Assembly (NCBI GenBank): GCA_015665415.1
Contig: JADFAE010000014.1
Coordinates: 248,001-312,000 of the forward strand
From: Roseobacter sp.
GTDB taxonomy: Bacteria > Pseudomonadota > Alphaproteobacteria > Rhodobacterales > Rhodobacteraceae
Length of the DNA: 64,000 nt
Direction: 5' to 3'
The translations under genes were made by a program, and so were the position numbers. Within the stretch, counting starts at the first letter, position 1. The number at the start of each line of letters is the position of its first letter. This document shows positions 15,324 through 25,435 of the stretch, piece by piece. The notes under the pieces are model-generated. The model was not told where the DNA came from. It made no database searches and worked only from the letters and a program-made list of their open reading frames with translations.

Positions 15324-17687
15324 TCAGCCCTGCATCGCTTGCCAAACGCGCGACGGGCTCAGCGGCATGTCCACATGGGTCACCTCGCGCCCCATGGATT
15401 GCAGCGCATCGACCACTGCATTCACCACCGCAGGTGGCGAGCCAATGGCCCCCGCCTCGCCGCAGCCCTTTACACCCAGTGGATTGTGCGTGCAGGGCGT
15501 CTGACAGGAATGATCGACCTGATAAAACGGCAAATCATCGGCCCGTGGCATGGCATAGTCCATATAGGAGGCCGACAACAGCTGACCATCGTCGTCATAA
15601 ACCGCCGCCTCCAGCAGCGCCTGGCCGATGCCTTGGCCAATGCCGCCATGCACCTGACCATCGACAATCATCGGGTTGACGATATTGCCAAAGTCATCCG
15701 CCGCCGCAAAGCGGGCAATGCTGACCTTGCCGGTATCCGGATCCAGTTCCACCTCGCAGGCATAGGCACCCGAGGGATAAGTGAAATTGGCCGGATCGTA
15801 AAAAGCCGTCTCCTCCAGCCCCGGCTCGATATCCTCCAGCGGATAGTTATGTGGCACATAGGCCGCCAGAGTGACATCGCCCCAAGCCACGGATTTATCC
15901 GTACCTGCCACACTAAAGGCGCCATCCTTCAACTCGATATCCGCCTCGGCAGCCTCCATCAGATGAGCGGCGATCTTCTTGGCCTTCGCGATGATCTTTT
16001 CGGTGGCGCGCACCATGGCAGAGCCCCCAACCGCCAGCGAGCGCGAGCCATAGGTGCCCATGCCCATGGGCGTGTTGGCGGTGTCACCATGGACAATCTC
16101 CACCATGCTCTCATCAATACCGATCATCTCGGCAATGACCTGCGGGAACGACGTCTCATGCCCCTGCCCGTGGCTGTGCGAACCGGTCATCACCACCAGA
16201 CCACCGGTAGCATTGACCCGCACCGTGGCGCTTTCATAGAGCCCCGCGCGTGCGCCCAGCTGCCCCACCAGGTTGCTGGGCGCAATGCCGCAGGCCTCGA
16301 TGTAGCAATTCACGCCCAGGCCCCGGACTTTGCCTTCAGCCTCACTGGCAGCGCGGCGCGCAGCAAAGCCTTTGAGATCCGCAATCTCTTCCAACTTGTC
16401 CATGGTGGCGTGATAATCGCCGGTGTCATATTCCACCGCAACCGGCGTGGCATAGGGGAATTCGGTGATAAAGTTCTGACGGCGCAGGGCAATCGGGTCA
16501 ACGCCCAGCTCGCGCGCTGCCTTGTCGATCACCCGCTCCAGCTGGAAGGTCGCCTCGGGGCGGCCCGCGCCGCGATAGGCATCCACTGGCACCGTATTGG
16601 TGAAGACCGCTTTGACGTTCACATAGATCAGCGGTGTCTTGTAATTGCCCGCCATCAGGGTGCCATGCAGCCAGGTCGGAACCGAGGGCGCAAAGGTCGA
16701 CAGGTAAGCCCCCATATTGGCATGGGTATCGGTGCGCAGCGCCGTAAAGTTGTTGTCACCGTCCAGCGCCAGCTGAATGGTGGTCACATGGTCGCGCCCA
16801 TGGGCGTCGGTAATAAAGGCCTCAGACCGGCTCGAGGTCCATTTCACCGCCCGGTTCAGGGCTTTGGCGGCAAAGGTGCAAAATGCCTCTTCGGCGTAGT
16901 GGAAGATCTTGGTGCCAAATCCACCCCCCACGTCCGGGGCAATCACCCGCAGCTTGTGCTCGGGAATACCCAGAACAAAGGCCCCCATCAAAAGGCGGAT
17001 CACATGCGGGTTCTGCGAGGTGGTATAAAGCGTGCTATCCCCGGTCGCGCGGTTGAAATCCCCCACCGCCACACGCGGCTCCATCGGGTTGGCAATCAGG
17101 CGGTTGTTGACCAGCTCCAGCGTGGTGACATGGGCCGCCTTGGCAAAGGCCTCTTCTACCGCGGGCTTGTTTTCTTCGACAAAGCCCCAGTCATAACAGA
17201 GGTTTGAGGTCAGATCATCATGGACCTTTGCGGACCCTTCCTGGAGGGCGGCCTTCATATCGACCACCGCCGGCAGTTCCTCGAGATCCAGCTCAATCGC
17301 CTCGGCGGCGTCGCGCGCCTGTTCCGCAGTCTCGGCAACCACGGCAGCAATAGCATCACCAACATAGCGCACCTTGCCCTGGGCCAGCACCGGATGGGCA
17401 GGCTCCTGCATCACTTCGCCATGTTTATCCGTAATCTGCCAGCCGCAGGGAATACCGCCCACGCCCTCAAAATCAGCGCCGGTGAAAATCTGCACCACGC
17501 CGGGCATCGCCGCAGCAGCAGAGGTATCAATAGAAGTGATGCGGCCATGGGCCATATCCGAGCGCAGGAAATGCACATAGGCCTGTCCGCGCAGATTGAT
17601 GTCATCGGTGTAATTGCCGGTTCCGGTCAGGAACCTGTTGTCTTCGCGCCGCTTTGGACTGGCGCCTATTCCACTATCTTTTGGCAT
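15324..17687 (-). CDS. coxL: form II (BMS-type) CO-dehydrogenase-like large molybdenum subunit
   Basis: Catalytic subunit carrying molybdopterin cytosine dinucleotide, 787 residues. The active-site loop reads AYRGAGR at 370-376, the form II signature; the CO-oxidising form I enzymes have AYXCSFR. The pterin-binding segments [11 protein letters not shown] (near 250) and [14 protein letters not shown] are present, and the catalytic base is Glu744 in GCGEAGAIG. The start follows GGGAGGAG. The gene order S-L-M is also that of form II clusters. True substrate is unknown: it may be CO at low rate or, more likely, an aldehyde or N-heterocycle. Confidence 0.9.
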   Translation of the reverse strand: MPKDSGIGASPKRREDNRFLTGTGNYTDDINLRGQAYVHFLRSDMAHGRITSIDTSAAAAMPGVVQIFTGADFEGVGGIPCGWQITDKHGEVMQEPAHPVLAQGKVRYVGDAIAAVVAETAEQARDAAEAIELDLEELPAVVDMKAALQEGSAKVHDDLTSNLCYDWGFVEENKPAVEEAFAKAAHVTTLELVNNRLIANPMEPRVAVGDFNRATGDSTLYTTSQNPHVIRLLMGAFVLGIPEHKLRVIAPDVGGGFGTKIFHYAEEAFCTFAAKALNRAVKWTSSRSEAFITDAHGRDHVTTIQLALDGDNNFTALRTDTHANMGAYLSTFAPSVPTWLHGTLMAGNYKTPLIYVNVKAVFTNTVPVDAYRGAGRPEATFQLERVIDKAARELGVDPIALRRQNFITEFPYATPVAVEYDTGDYHATMDKLEEIADLKGFAARRAASEAEGKVRGLGVNCYIEACGIAPSNLVGQLGARAGLYESATVRVNATGGLVVMTGSHSHGQGHETSFPQVIAEMIGIDESMVEIVHGDTANTPMGMGTYGSRSLAVGGSAMVRATEKIIAKAKKIAAHLMEAAEADIELKDGAFSVAGTDKSVAWGDVTLAAYVPHNYPLEDIEPGLEETAFYDPANFTYPSGAYACEVELDPDTGKVSIARFAAADDFGNIVNPMIVDGQVHGGIGQGIGQALLEAAVYDDDGQLLSASYMDYAMPRADDLPFYQVDHSCQTPCTHNPLGVKGCGEAGAIGSPPAVVNAVVDALQSMGREVTHVDMPLSPSRVWQAMQG

Positions 17688-17797
17688 ATTTCAAATCTCC
17701 TCCCTGGAGGGTGCTGCCCAAAGGGCGCACCTCTTGGTCATGTCGTTTGATTTATTGCCGGGGCCACATCTCCTTATGGTGGCCCAGGAGGGGCCTC

Positions 17798-18283
17798 TCA
17801 TTCAGCGGCGATGGCAGAGACGTCCTGACCGGATGCAGCCATGATCGCCTTGACGATATTGTGGTAACCAGTGCAGCGGCACAGATTGCCCTCAAGGTAA
17901 TCGCGCACTTCTTGCTCGCTGGGTTTGGGATTGTCTTTCAACAGAGCTGCCGCCGACATCACCATGCCCGGCGTGCAGAACCCGCATTGCAATCCGTGAT
18001 GATCCTGAAACGCCTGCTGAATGGTGTTGAGCGTGCCGTCGGCTGCCGCCTGCCCCTCGATGGTGGCGACCTCGGCCCCCTCGGCCTCGACGGCCAACAT
18101 GGTGCAGGATTTCACCGCCACACCATCCACGTGAACCACACAGGCACCACATTGACTGGTATCGCAGCCGACATGGGTGCCGGTCAGGCCCAGCTCTTCG
18201 CGCAGAAAGGACGACAGTAATGTCCGCCCCTCTGCCTCACCGCTTGCGGCCTTGCCGTTCACGGTCATCGTGACCTTGGTCAT
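17798..18283 (-). CDS. coxS: CO-dehydrogenase-type small [2Fe-2S] subunit
   Basis: Two-cluster iron-sulfur subunit, about 161 residues. The N-terminal plant-type cluster is bound by C40, C45, C48 and C60 (CDTSQCGAC) and the C-terminal cluster by C100, C103, C135 and C137 ([14 protein letters not shown]). The start at 18283 ([10 protein letters not shown]) has GGGAGGA upstream; the longer frame adds residues with no homology. First of the three structural genes, it passes electrons from molybdenum to the FAD of CoxM. Confidence 0.92.
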   Translation of the reverse strand: MTKVTMTVNGKAASGEAEGRTLLSSFLREELGLTGTHVGCDTSQCGACVVHVDGVAVKSCTMLAVEAEGAEVATIEGQAAADGTLNTIQQAFQDHHGLQCGFCTPGMVMSAAALLKDNPKPSEQEVRDYLEGNLCRCTGYHNIVKAIMAASGQDVSAIAAE

Positions 18284-18507
18284 GAGTTCCTCCCTTGCTA
18301 GATTATTTTCTGGCTGCCGAGAGTTAAGCACGGCAAGACACATTCGCGAACCCCTAGAGACGCCGGGTCACAAACAATTTTACCACTTGGCAAAAGAAAA
18401 CTTTGCCCGCAACGCGAGAACAGCATGTCAAAACCGCCGCCCCAGGCTTAGCCAGGCGTCACCCACCCAGGCGCATCACTGGGCGCGGAAACAGACTAGA
18501 CCCGCCC

Positions 18508-19527
18508 CTATGGCGAGCGACGCGGCATCGGCCGGGTTGGGATTTCCTTGAGCAACCCCCCAACCCCCATGGCTGCAATGTCCTCACCGGTCACTGGCAG
18601 ACCACAAAGCACCCGCTCCAGAACCCAATCCGCGCCATTCAGGGCAGGCGAGCGCGCACAGCCGGGCAGTCCGATCACCGGCTTGCCGTGAAGCTCCCCC
18701 AGAAACAACAGGTTGCCCGGATCCACCGGCATGCCAAAGCGAATGACATGTCCGCCTGCCAGGCCCAGTGCTGCGGGTGCCACATCCGCCGGATCAGAGG
18801 TTGCGGATCCGGTCAGGACCAAAATCACCTCCCCCGGCGCATTGGTCAGTGCCGCGGCCAGATCACTTTCGCGGTGCGACACCAACACTCGTTCACTCAA
18901 CGTCAGGCCCATCCGCTGCAACCGCCCCGCCATGGCCCGACGCCCTTTGTCCGACGGCACCTCCCGAGTGACCGTCGTCTCGATCAGACTGGCGGAGGAA
19001 TAAACCGGCGCTTGCACCCGGATCGCCCCTGCGCTGCCAGCCCCGGCCCGGTGCAACAGGCCTGCGACCACCCCGTAGGAAATGATCTTGATGGTGGCGA
19101 TCATGCCATCGGCATCCACCCGGTGGAAATCCGGCACCGTGGCGATGGTGATCATTGGATCCACTGCATTGACCTGATGCAGGGCCTCGCTGTCCAGCAG
19201 CACGACACCACACGCCTGCGCATAGAGATTGACCCGTCCGGCCCCGGCCCCTGAAATCCGTATCCCCTGTCCGGCCTCATCCGGCACCAGAGCCTGCGCC
19301 AGCTCCAGAGCGGCTGCATCCTCGTGCAGATCGCCCTCTTCCAGCTGCGCGACAGTCACCTCCTGATGCCCCTCGGCGGCAAGATCTGCCAGATGCTGCG
19401 CGCTGAGGACGGTCCCCTTGGCAACGCGATAGACCAGCTGTGTTTCATGCGGCAGCTGACGGGCCTGCATCGAATGCGCCAAGATTGTACCGGCAGCCGA
19501 TTGGGTTGCCACCCTGCCAAATTTCAT
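18508..19527 (-). CDS. molybdopterin-binding protein (MoCF/MoeA-like) of the cox cluster
   Basis: About 339 residues. The second half contains a MoCF-type molybdopterin-binding fold: VILVLTGSATSDPADVAPAA near residue 235, then KPVIGLPGCARSPALNGADW. The first half (LPHETQLVYRVAKGTVLSAQ) fits the linked N-terminal domain of such proteins. No nucleotidyltransferase P-loop is seen, so it probably handles or inserts the cofactor rather than making the dinucleotide. Its ATG overlaps the XdhC gene stop by four bases, which ties it to cofactor loading of the CoxSLM enzyme. Confidence 0.75.
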   Translation of the reverse strand: MKFGRVATQSAAGTILAHSMQARQLPHETQLVYRVAKGTVLSAQHLADLAAEGHQEVTVAQLEEGDLHEDAAALELAQALVPDEAGQGIRISGAGAGRVNLYAQACGVVLLDSEALHQVNAVDPMITIATVPDFHRVDADGMIATIKIISYGVVAGLLHRAGAGSAGAIRVQAPVYSSASLIETTVTREVPSDKGRRAMAGRLQRMGLTLSERVLVSHRESDLAAALTNAPGEVILVLTGSATSDPADVAPAALGLAGGHVIRFGMPVDPGNLLFLGELHGKPVIGLPGCARSPALNGADWVLERVLCGLPVTGEDIAAMGVGGLLKEIPTRPMPRRSP

Positions 19528-20513
19528 GCGGATTTGCCCCGCAGGACTGCGGTCACCTCAGCCAGGATGGCCAGCGCGATCTCAGCCGGGCCGGCGGCCC
19601 CGATGTCCAGCCCCACAGGGCCATGGATCTGCGCAATCTGGTCGGCGCTGAACCCCGCCTGTTGCATCCGCTCCACCCGCGCCGCATGGGTCTTTTTTGA
19701 GCCCAGCGCGCCGATGTAGAAACAGTCCCTGTGAAGGGCAGCCTGCAAGGCCGGGTCATCCAGTTTGGGATCATGGGTCAGCAGCACCAGCGCGCTGCGC
19801 GCGTCCAGCCCCAGGGTTGTCACCGCCTCATCCGGCCAATCCTCCATCAGGATCACTCCCGGGAAACGCTCCGGCGTGGCAAAGGCTGCGCGCGGATCGA
19901 TCACCACTGGATCATAGCCGGCAATCTGCGCCATCGGCACCAGCGCCTGGGCGATATGCACTGCTCCCACCACCACCAGCCGCAGCGGTGGGTTATGCAC
20001 GGCCACAAAGATCTCGCTGTCCGCTTCGACACCTGATCGGTCCATCCGCATCCGCTCTGGATACTGCCCCCGCAGCACTTGCCCGATGCCGCTGCTCAGG
20101 TTTACCTCATAGACTAGGGGCTGACGTGTTGCCTGGGCTTCGACCAGCTCCTCTAGCACGGTGGGGTCCAGACTGCCGCCAACCGGCTCCACCAGGATGC
20201 GAATGGTGCCGCCACAGGCCAGGCCCACCGCAAAGGCATCACCATCGCTGATGCCATATTCCAGCATCCGATGCTGACCGTCGGCCAAGGCCTCCTGGGC
20301 TTCCAGCACCACGGCGCCTTCGACACAGCCCCCTGAGACCGAGCCCTCAAGACGTCCATCACCGCTGACAACCAGCTGTGATCCCACCCGGCGCGGCGCA
20401 GAGCCCCAGGTCTGCACCACCGTCGCCAGGGCCGCCCCTACGCCGGAGCGATGCCATCCTAGGGCGATTTGGGCAGGGCTTTGCCCTGACAATGCTGTGG
20501 TGTCCTGGGTCAT
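19524..20513 (-). CDS. XdhC/CoxF family cofactor-maturation protein
   Basis: Binds molybdenum cofactor, guards it during sulfuration and inserts it into xanthine-dehydrogenase-type enzymes. About 329 residues from the ATG at 20513 (MTQDTTALSGQSP), which has CCGGAGATATA before it. The XdhC/CoxI domain is at the N-terminus (ATVVQTWGSAPRRVGSQLVV; GSVSGGCVEGAVV), and the C-terminal Rossmann-like domain contains LRLVVVGAVHIAQALVPMAQ and LTHDPKLDDPAL. It overlaps the next gene. The GAVH loop is a slight departure from the more usual GAGH. Confidence 0.88.
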   Translation of the reverse strand: MTQDTTALSGQSPAQIALGWHRSGVGAALATVVQTWGSAPRRVGSQLVVSGDGRLEGSVSGGCVEGAVVLEAQEALADGQHRMLEYGISDGDAFAVGLACGGTIRILVEPVGGSLDPTVLEELVEAQATRQPLVYEVNLSSGIGQVLRGQYPERMRMDRSGVEADSEIFVAVHNPPLRLVVVGAVHIAQALVPMAQIAGYDPVVIDPRAAFATPERFPGVILMEDWPDEAVTTLGLDARSALVLLTHDPKLDDPALQAALHRDCFYIGALGSKKTHAARVERMQQAGFSADQIAQIHGPVGLDIGAAGPAEIALAILAEVTAVLRGKSA

Positions 20514-20777
20514 TATATCTCCGGCTGCATCGCGATTTCCTGGTTGCAAGCTTGCCCTTCACACAGGCAGTTTCAAGCGGCAAATCCGCAAAGACACAAA
20601 AACACCGCGGCATTTGCCAGGATTAGCGGCTGCCGCTGCATGTCATATGGGCCCTGCAAAAATTTCTGCCGTGGGACCAAGCTCTGCTCTGGCCATTCAA
20701 TTGCAAATTGGCAATTGCTGCTTGGCAAGTGCCCGCCTCCCGCTACCATTAAAGAGTTCAGCATTGGGAAGAGTATC
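20514..20777. other. 264-bp divergent gap in the cox cluster
   Basis: No gene is visible. It separates the divergent XdhC-like and secreted-protein genes and so probably holds promoters for both. AT-rich stretches around 20690-20715 (CAATTGCAAATTGGCAATTG) contain overlapping CAATTG palindromes and could be an operator. Confidence 0.4.
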
Positions 20778-21263
20778 ATGTTTAGAATAGTCAACCTGGC
20801 CTGCGGCTTCCTGCTCGCAGCACTGCCCGCCACAGCACAGTCGATTTCGCAGCATTTCGGCGCGAAGGCCGACAGTTGCTACCAGCGCATCTATACCGCC
20901 GATCACCTGATAAAACATCCCACGCAGAAAGTTGAGGCCATCCAGCTGTCGCATTTCGTCCAGGACAGCGCCCAAATGCCGGGGGCCGAAATGGTACTGC
21001 GGCTGGCGGTGCGCCTGCGCGGGCAATACACTTGGCACACCCCGGCCCTGTGCACGCAACGCGGAGCCAAGCTGTCCTGCGGCATTGAATGCGATGGCGG
21101 CCGCTTTGATGTGGTGGCCAGGACCAATTCGTCGATCCTCATCACCGGGGGATCGGATATCTATTTCAATGATTGTGACGCAAGCGAGCGGGTGCTGCAG
21201 CGCGCGCCCGATGACAAAGCGTTTCTCTTGCACCGGATGCCCTTGTCGAACTGCATGAACTGA
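20778..21263 (+). CDS. small secreted cysteine-containing protein of unknown function
   Basis: The start at 20778 follows GGGAAGAG and opens a signal peptide (MFRIVNLACGFLLAALPATA, cleavage after AQS or ATA). The mature part of about 140 residues has six cysteines (SCYQ, LCTQ, SCGIEC, NDCD, NCMN), a pattern that suggests disulfides in the periplasm. No known family is recognised. It is the only plus-strand gene inside the cox cluster, convergent with coxE, leaving just seven bases between the two stop codons. Function not assigned. Confidence 0.7.
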   Translation: MFRIVNLACGFLLAALPATAQSISQHFGAKADSCYQRIYTADHLIKHPTQKVEAIQLSHFVQDSAQMPGAEMVLRLAVRLRGQYTWHTPALCTQRGAKLSCGIECDGGRFDVVARTNSSILITGGSDIYFNDCDASERVLQRAPDDKAFLLHRMPLSNCMN

Positions 21264-21270
21264 GAGCCGG

Positions 21271-22524
21271 TCAAACCTGGGCCAAAAGCCGCGCCTTTTC
21301 CCCTGAATCACGCTCATCCGTGATGACGCGGGCCAGGTCTTCGAGCGAAGCGATGGAATGGCCGGCGCGAAAACTGTCCACATGCGGCAGCATGGCGCGG
21401 ATGCCCTGGGCCTTGGCGGCAAACTCCCCCCAGCGCAGCAGTGGGTTGAGCCAGATCAGACGCCGCGACGACAGCTGAAGCCGCTGCATCTCGCGGCCCA
21501 GCGCCTCCGGGTCGCCCCGGTCCAGCCCGTCGGTGATCAACAGCACCACCGCCCCTGCCCCCATGACCCGACGCGACCAGTCGCGATTAAAGTCATGCAG
21601 GCAGTCGCCGATGCGGGTACCCCCCTCCCAATCCTGCGCCTCGGCCCCGGCCGCCGCCAGGGCCGCATCCACATCTCGGGTGGCCAGATGGCGGGTGACA
21701 TTGGTCAGACGGGTGCCAAAGGTAAAGCCATGAACCCGCGCCCAGCCCGCCCCCTTGGCATTGGAGACCGCATGCAGGAAATGCAGCACGATGCGACTGT
21801 ACTGGCTCATCGATCCAGAGATATCACAGAGCACCACCAGATTGGGCCAACGCTGCCGGGGCTTGCTGCGCGCAATGGTCCGCAACTCGCCCCCGGTGCC
21901 ACAGGCCAGACGCATCGTCCGCCGCCAATCCGCCCGTACCCCCAGCACCGCCGGTTGATGGCGGCGCGTGGGCAGCGGTTTCACCGGCAGGCGCAGGGTT
22001 TCCAAAATGCGTTTTGCGCGGGCCACTTCATCGGTGCTCATCTGCTCGAAATCCAGGCTCCGCAGCCGCTCATCCGCAGAGATCGTCAAAGTGGCATCCA
22101 CCTCGATCTCGCTGCCGTCTTCCTTGGAACCTTCGGGCGGATCAACCTGCGGGTTGGCCCCATCCAGCAAGGCCTCCGCGGCGCGTTTCTCCCCCGGTTT
22201 TGCCAGTTGCTCTTCCTGCACACCGCGGATGGCGGGCAACAGTGCCGCCATCATGTGCTCCAGAAAGCGCGGATCGCGCCAATACAGGCGAAACACCTGG
22301 GCAAAGATGGTGCGATGTTCGGGGCGGGTCACAAAACAGGCATGCAGCGCCCAATAGAAATCCTGCCGCGAGGTAAAGCCCGTGGCCGCCACCGCCTGGA
22401 CCGCATCAACCACCCGCCCCGGCCCGATAGAAAGCCCCGCCTTGCGCAGGGCGCGGGCGAAATGGGTGATGTTCTGCGCCAGGCGCGGATGATCCGGCAG
22501 CGACAATTCCGGCAGTTCCACCAT
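21271..22524 (-). CDS. coxE: CoxE-like von Willebrand factor A protein
   Basis: VWA-domain partner of a MoxR AAA+ ATPase, 417 residues. The metal-ion-dependent adhesion site is complete (VVLCDISGSMSQYSR, DxSxS), with TDGLDRGDPE as the later acidic element. The N-terminal part (RALRKAGLSIGPGRVVDAVQ) is typical of CoxE. With CoxD it is thought to help build the [CuSMoO2] or equivalent active site in CO dehydrogenase. Its ATG shares a base with the coxD stop. Its presence next to a form II enzyme is common. Confidence 0.9.
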   Translation of the reverse strand: MVELPELSLPDHPRLAQNITHFARALRKAGLSIGPGRVVDAVQAVAATGFTSRQDFYWALHACFVTRPEHRTIFAQVFRLYWRDPRFLEHMMAALLPAIRGVQEEQLAKPGEKRAAEALLDGANPQVDPPEGSKEDGSEIEVDATLTISADERLRSLDFEQMSTDEVARAKRILETLRLPVKPLPTRRHQPAVLGVRADWRRTMRLACGTGGELRTIARSKPRQRWPNLVVLCDISGSMSQYSRIVLHFLHAVSNAKGAGWARVHGFTFGTRLTNVTRHLATRDVDAALAAAGAEAQDWEGGTRIGDCLHDFNRDWSRRVMGAGAVVLLITDGLDRGDPEALGREMQRLQLSSRRLIWLNPLLRWGEFAAKAQGIRAMLPHVDSFRAGHSIASLEDLARVITDERDSGEKARLLAQV

Positions 22525-23435
22525 CAGGCGCTGTCCTGATCCAGACCTGCACGGGCCTGATCCAGAAGGCGCTTTGCCTCAGAGCCTTGCAGCTTGGCGA
22601 TGTCATCCTGATATTTCAGGATCGCGCCTAGGGTGTCCGAAATCACCTCTGGTGACAGATCGATCACATCCAGCGCCAACAGGCAATTGGCCCAATCGAT
22701 GGTCTCGGCCACGCCAGGTTTCTTGAACAGATCCTCGGTGCGCAGCGCCTGCACAAAAGCCACAATCTCCCGGCTCAGCTGCGCCGAGGCCTGAGGCGCG
22801 CGCGCCTTCAGGATTTCCACCTCGCGGGCAAAATTGGGATAGTCTACCCAATGATACAGACAGCGCCGCTTCAGCGCGTCATGCACTTCGCGGGTGCGGT
22901 TCGAGGTCAACACCACAAGGGGGGGCTCCGGCGCCTTGATGGTGCCCAGTTCCGGGATGGTGACCTGAAAATCGCTGAGCGCTTCCAGCAAAAAGGCTTC
23001 AAACGGCTCATCAGTGCGGTCCAGCTCATCGATCAGCAGCACCGGTGGGCCGTTCTCATCCGGACGCATGGCCTCCAGCAGCGGCCGCGAGATCAGGAAT
23101 TCCTCCGAAAACAACTCTGCCTGCAGGGCAGCGCGATCTGCTCCCCCGGCGGCCTCAGCGGTGCGGATCGCCACCATCTGGGCGGCAAAGTTCCACTCGT
23201 AGACCGCCGAAGAGGCATCCAGCCCCTCATAGCATTGCAACCGGATCAAACGCCGCCCAAAGGCGGCCGCCAGCGCCTTGGCAATCTCGGTCTTGCCAAC
23301 GCCGGCCTCGCCTTCCAGAAACAGCGGCCGCCCAAGTCTGAGCGACAAAAACACCACTGTGGCGAGATCTCTGCCACAGACGTAGCCCTGCTGCGTCAGC
23401 ATGGCCTGCACCTGATCGATGGATTGCACCTGCAT
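22524..23435 (-). CDS. coxD: CoxD-like MoxR-family AAA+ ATPase
   Basis: AAA+ chaperone, about 303 residues from the ATG at 23435 (MQVQSIDQV); a start eight codons earlier is possible. Walker A is GEAGVGKTE near residue 45, Walker B VLLIDELDRTDEP, sensor 1 LTSNRTREVHDALKRRC. These are MoxR features. In Oligotropha CoxD partly unfolds apo-CO dehydrogenase so that sulfur and copper can be inserted (known from that system). It is translationally coupled to coxE. The cox cluster and the glycan cluster diverge from this point. Confidence 0.9.
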   Translation of the reverse strand: MQVQSIDQVQAMLTQQGYVCGRDLATVVFLSLRLGRPLFLEGEAGVGKTEIAKALAAAFGRRLIRLQCYEGLDASSAVYEWNFAAQMVAIRTAEAAGGADRAALQAELFSEEFLISRPLLEAMRPDENGPPVLLIDELDRTDEPFEAFLLEALSDFQVTIPELGTIKAPEPPLVVLTSNRTREVHDALKRRCLYHWVDYPNFAREVEILKARAPQASAQLSREIVAFVQALRTEDLFKKPGVAETIDWANCLLALDVIDLSPEVISDTLGAILKYQDDIAKLQGSEAKRLLDQARAGLDQDSA

Positions 23436-23742
23436 CTGTTCTCGCCTTCTGCCTTGCACTTTGGTCGCAGAAGGGCACGAGGCTCAGCCCGGGTCAAGCC
23501 GGCGCGATCTGCCGTTGCGTCGCCGCGCGTCCAGTTGCGTCGACCCCAGTGCAACACTTCTGCAAGGGCTTGCGCCAGCGGTCGTGCGATGATTGACGCT
23601 GAGCAGGTGCAATGCAAAAATGCGCCAACAAGAACATGCGCCCGGCAAAGCGGGCCCCAGAGGCAGTGAGGGCAATGACCCTACCATCCAATGTCACCGG
23701 CGACGGCAGCCGGAGGTCGAGACTATCGAAAGGGGATGCCAG

Positions 23743-24798
23743 ATGCGCATCACCGCAGTAACCTGCGTCAAAAACGAAGGCCCTTTCCTGCTGGAGTGGA
23801 TTGCCTTCAACCAGCTGATTGGCGTCACGGATTTTCTATTCTATTCAAACGATTGCACCGACGGCACCGCAGAGCTGCTAGACGCTTTGGCCAGCCGTGG
23901 CCTGGTGACCCATCTGCCCAATCCCGCGGTGGGGCGAAATTACCAGATGGAAGCCTTGAAGGACGCCGCCCACCAGCCAGTCGTGCAGGAGGCCGATTGG
24001 ATCTGGGTGGCCGATGTCGATGAGTTCCTCAACATCCATACCGGTGATCACACCATTCCGGCCTTGATCGAGGCCTGCCGTGATCCCAAGGCGATCTCGA
24101 TCAGCTTTCAGTTCTTTGCCAATGACGGGGTGAGCGCCTTTGTTGACGCACCAGTGATCGCGCAGTTCCAGCGCTCTCACAATCCGGATATCTGGTGCGA
24201 CGAGACCGCCATCGAGGTGAAATCCCTGGTGCGCAATGATTTCCCGCTGAAATACTACGGCGCCCATCGTCCGTTTTTCAAAAAGAACCTGGAGCCACGG
24301 AAATACCCGCGCTGGTGCGATGGGTCGGGGCGCGATGTGCCCCATAAATTCCTGGTAGCCGCCAACCCCCGGCGCATTCGCAAGTTTCCCGCCAAGGGCA
24401 GCCGCGATCTGGCCACGCTCAACCATTATGCGCTGCGCTCTTTGGACAGCTATCTGGTCAAGAACGACCGGGGTGATGTGAACCGCGAGAACCGCGCCTT
24501 TGATGACAGCTATTGGCGACAGCGCAATGATCCCGCCTATGAAGACCTGTCAATTGCGCGCTACCTGCCGGATCTGAACCGGGCGCTGGACGCCTTGAAA
24601 TCGGATCCCGAAATTGCCGGATTGCATGAGACCTCTGTGCAGCAGCACCGGGAAAAGCGCGACCAGCTCTTGGCCCAGCCCGCCTATCAGGACATGCGCG
24701 CCCAGCTGCTGGCCGCCTCGACGCTGCCGCCGCAGGAAGAGGCCCTGCTGGAAGATCTCGGTCTTGAAACAGGCCTTGCAACCGGTCTGACAGAATGA
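23743..24798 (+). CDS. family 2-like glycosyltransferase (DxD type)
   Basis: About 351 residues from the ATG at 23743 (MRITAVTCVKNEGPFLLEWI), which follows AAGGGGAT; the longer frame from 23593 has no homology. It has a GT-A start (TCVKNE), the FYSNDCTDGTAELLDAL segment and the metal/donor motif DVDEF at residues 91-95. A later LNHYALRSLDSYLVK block is shared with two other proteins here. No membrane segment, so it acts in the cytosol. It opens a set of closely spaced glycan genes. Donor and acceptor sugars are unknown. Confidence 0.85.
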   Translation: MRITAVTCVKNEGPFLLEWIAFNQLIGVTDFLFYSNDCTDGTAELLDALASRGLVTHLPNPAVGRNYQMEALKDAAHQPVVQEADWIWVADVDEFLNIHTGDHTIPALIEACRDPKAISISFQFFANDGVSAFVDAPVIAQFQRSHNPDIWCDETAIEVKSLVRNDFPLKYYGAHRPFFKKNLEPRKYPRWCDGSGRDVPHKFLVAANPRRIRKFPAKGSRDLATLNHYALRSLDSYLVKNDRGDVNRENRAFDDSYWRQRNDPAYEDLSIARYLPDLNRALDALKSDPEIAGLHETSVQQHREKRDQLLAQPAYQDMRAQLLAASTLPPQEEALLEDLGLETGLATGLTE

Positions 24799-24808
24799 GC
24801 CGCGTATC

Positions 24809-25435
24809 ATGGTCCTAAAAGTCATCAACCTCGGCCTGCCAAAATCAGGCACCACCACCCTGAACAAGGCGCTCAGCCTAGCGGGCTTTGCCGTCGCCGA
24901 TCACCGGTTGAAAGAACGCGAAGAAGACCGGCCCGGCAAGCGCCGCATCTTTGTTGGCTCCCTGCTGTACAAGGGGCTCTATGAGCAGGGCGACCCGATG
25001 GCCTATATGCGCGACTATGATGCGGTCTCGGAAATCAGCTTTATTCACGGCAAGTTCTCGGTCTGGCCGCAATTCGATTTTGCCCTGTTGAAGGTGCTCA
25101 AGGATCTCTATCCCCAGCTGCGCTTCATCGCCACCCGGCGGGATGCCGAAAGCCATTCGAAATCGATCATGGGCTGGAACAATCTCGGCAGCACCCGCCT
25201 GCCCGCCAGCACGGTGCCTGGACTGCCGATCGGCTATGGCAAGACCGCCGAAGAGCAGATGATCTGGATCGATGGCCATTATGAGGCGCTGAAACACTGG
25301 TTTCGCGATGATCCCAGCTATCTGGAAATCAATGTCGCCGACCCAGAGGCGCAGGGCAAGATCAGCACTCATCTTGGCTGCGAGCTGCCCTGGTGGGGCA
25401 AGGCCAACGTCAATCGGAAGGCAAGAAACGACTGA
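24809..25435 (+). CDS. sulfotransferase-like P-loop protein
   Basis: About 208 residues, starting ten bases after the glycosyltransferase stop. The 5'-phosphosulfate-binding loop INLGLPKSGTTTLNKAL at the N-terminus is canonical, and a 3'-phosphate-binding segment is seen in FIATRRDAESHSKS. The C-terminal EINVADPEAQGKISTHL matches the end of small bacterial sulfotransferases. It would transfer sulfate from PAPS to a glycan or other acceptor. The gene ends by sharing bases with the next start (TGATG), so the two are made together. Confidence 0.85.
   Translation: MVLKVINLGLPKSGTTTLNKALSLAGFAVADHRLKEREEDRPGKRRIFVGSLLYKGLYEQGDPMAYMRDYDAVSEISFIHGKFSVWPQFDFALLKVLKDLYPQLRFIATRRDAESHSKSIMGWNNLGSTRLPASTVPGLPIGYGKTAEEQMIWIDGHYEALKHWFRDDPSYLEINVADPEAQGKISTHLGCELPWWGKANVNRKARND

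Noticed and set aside
15255-17207. 650-residue open frame on the plus strand opposite coxL
   Set aside because: It is the mirror of a high-GC gene: coxL has clear domains and motifs in its own frame, while this frame has none.
21358-22539. 393-residue plus-strand frame opposite coxE
   Set aside because: coxE shows a full VWA MIDAS motif; the plus frame has low-complexity Arg/Gln/Pro runs typical of antisense high-GC DNA.
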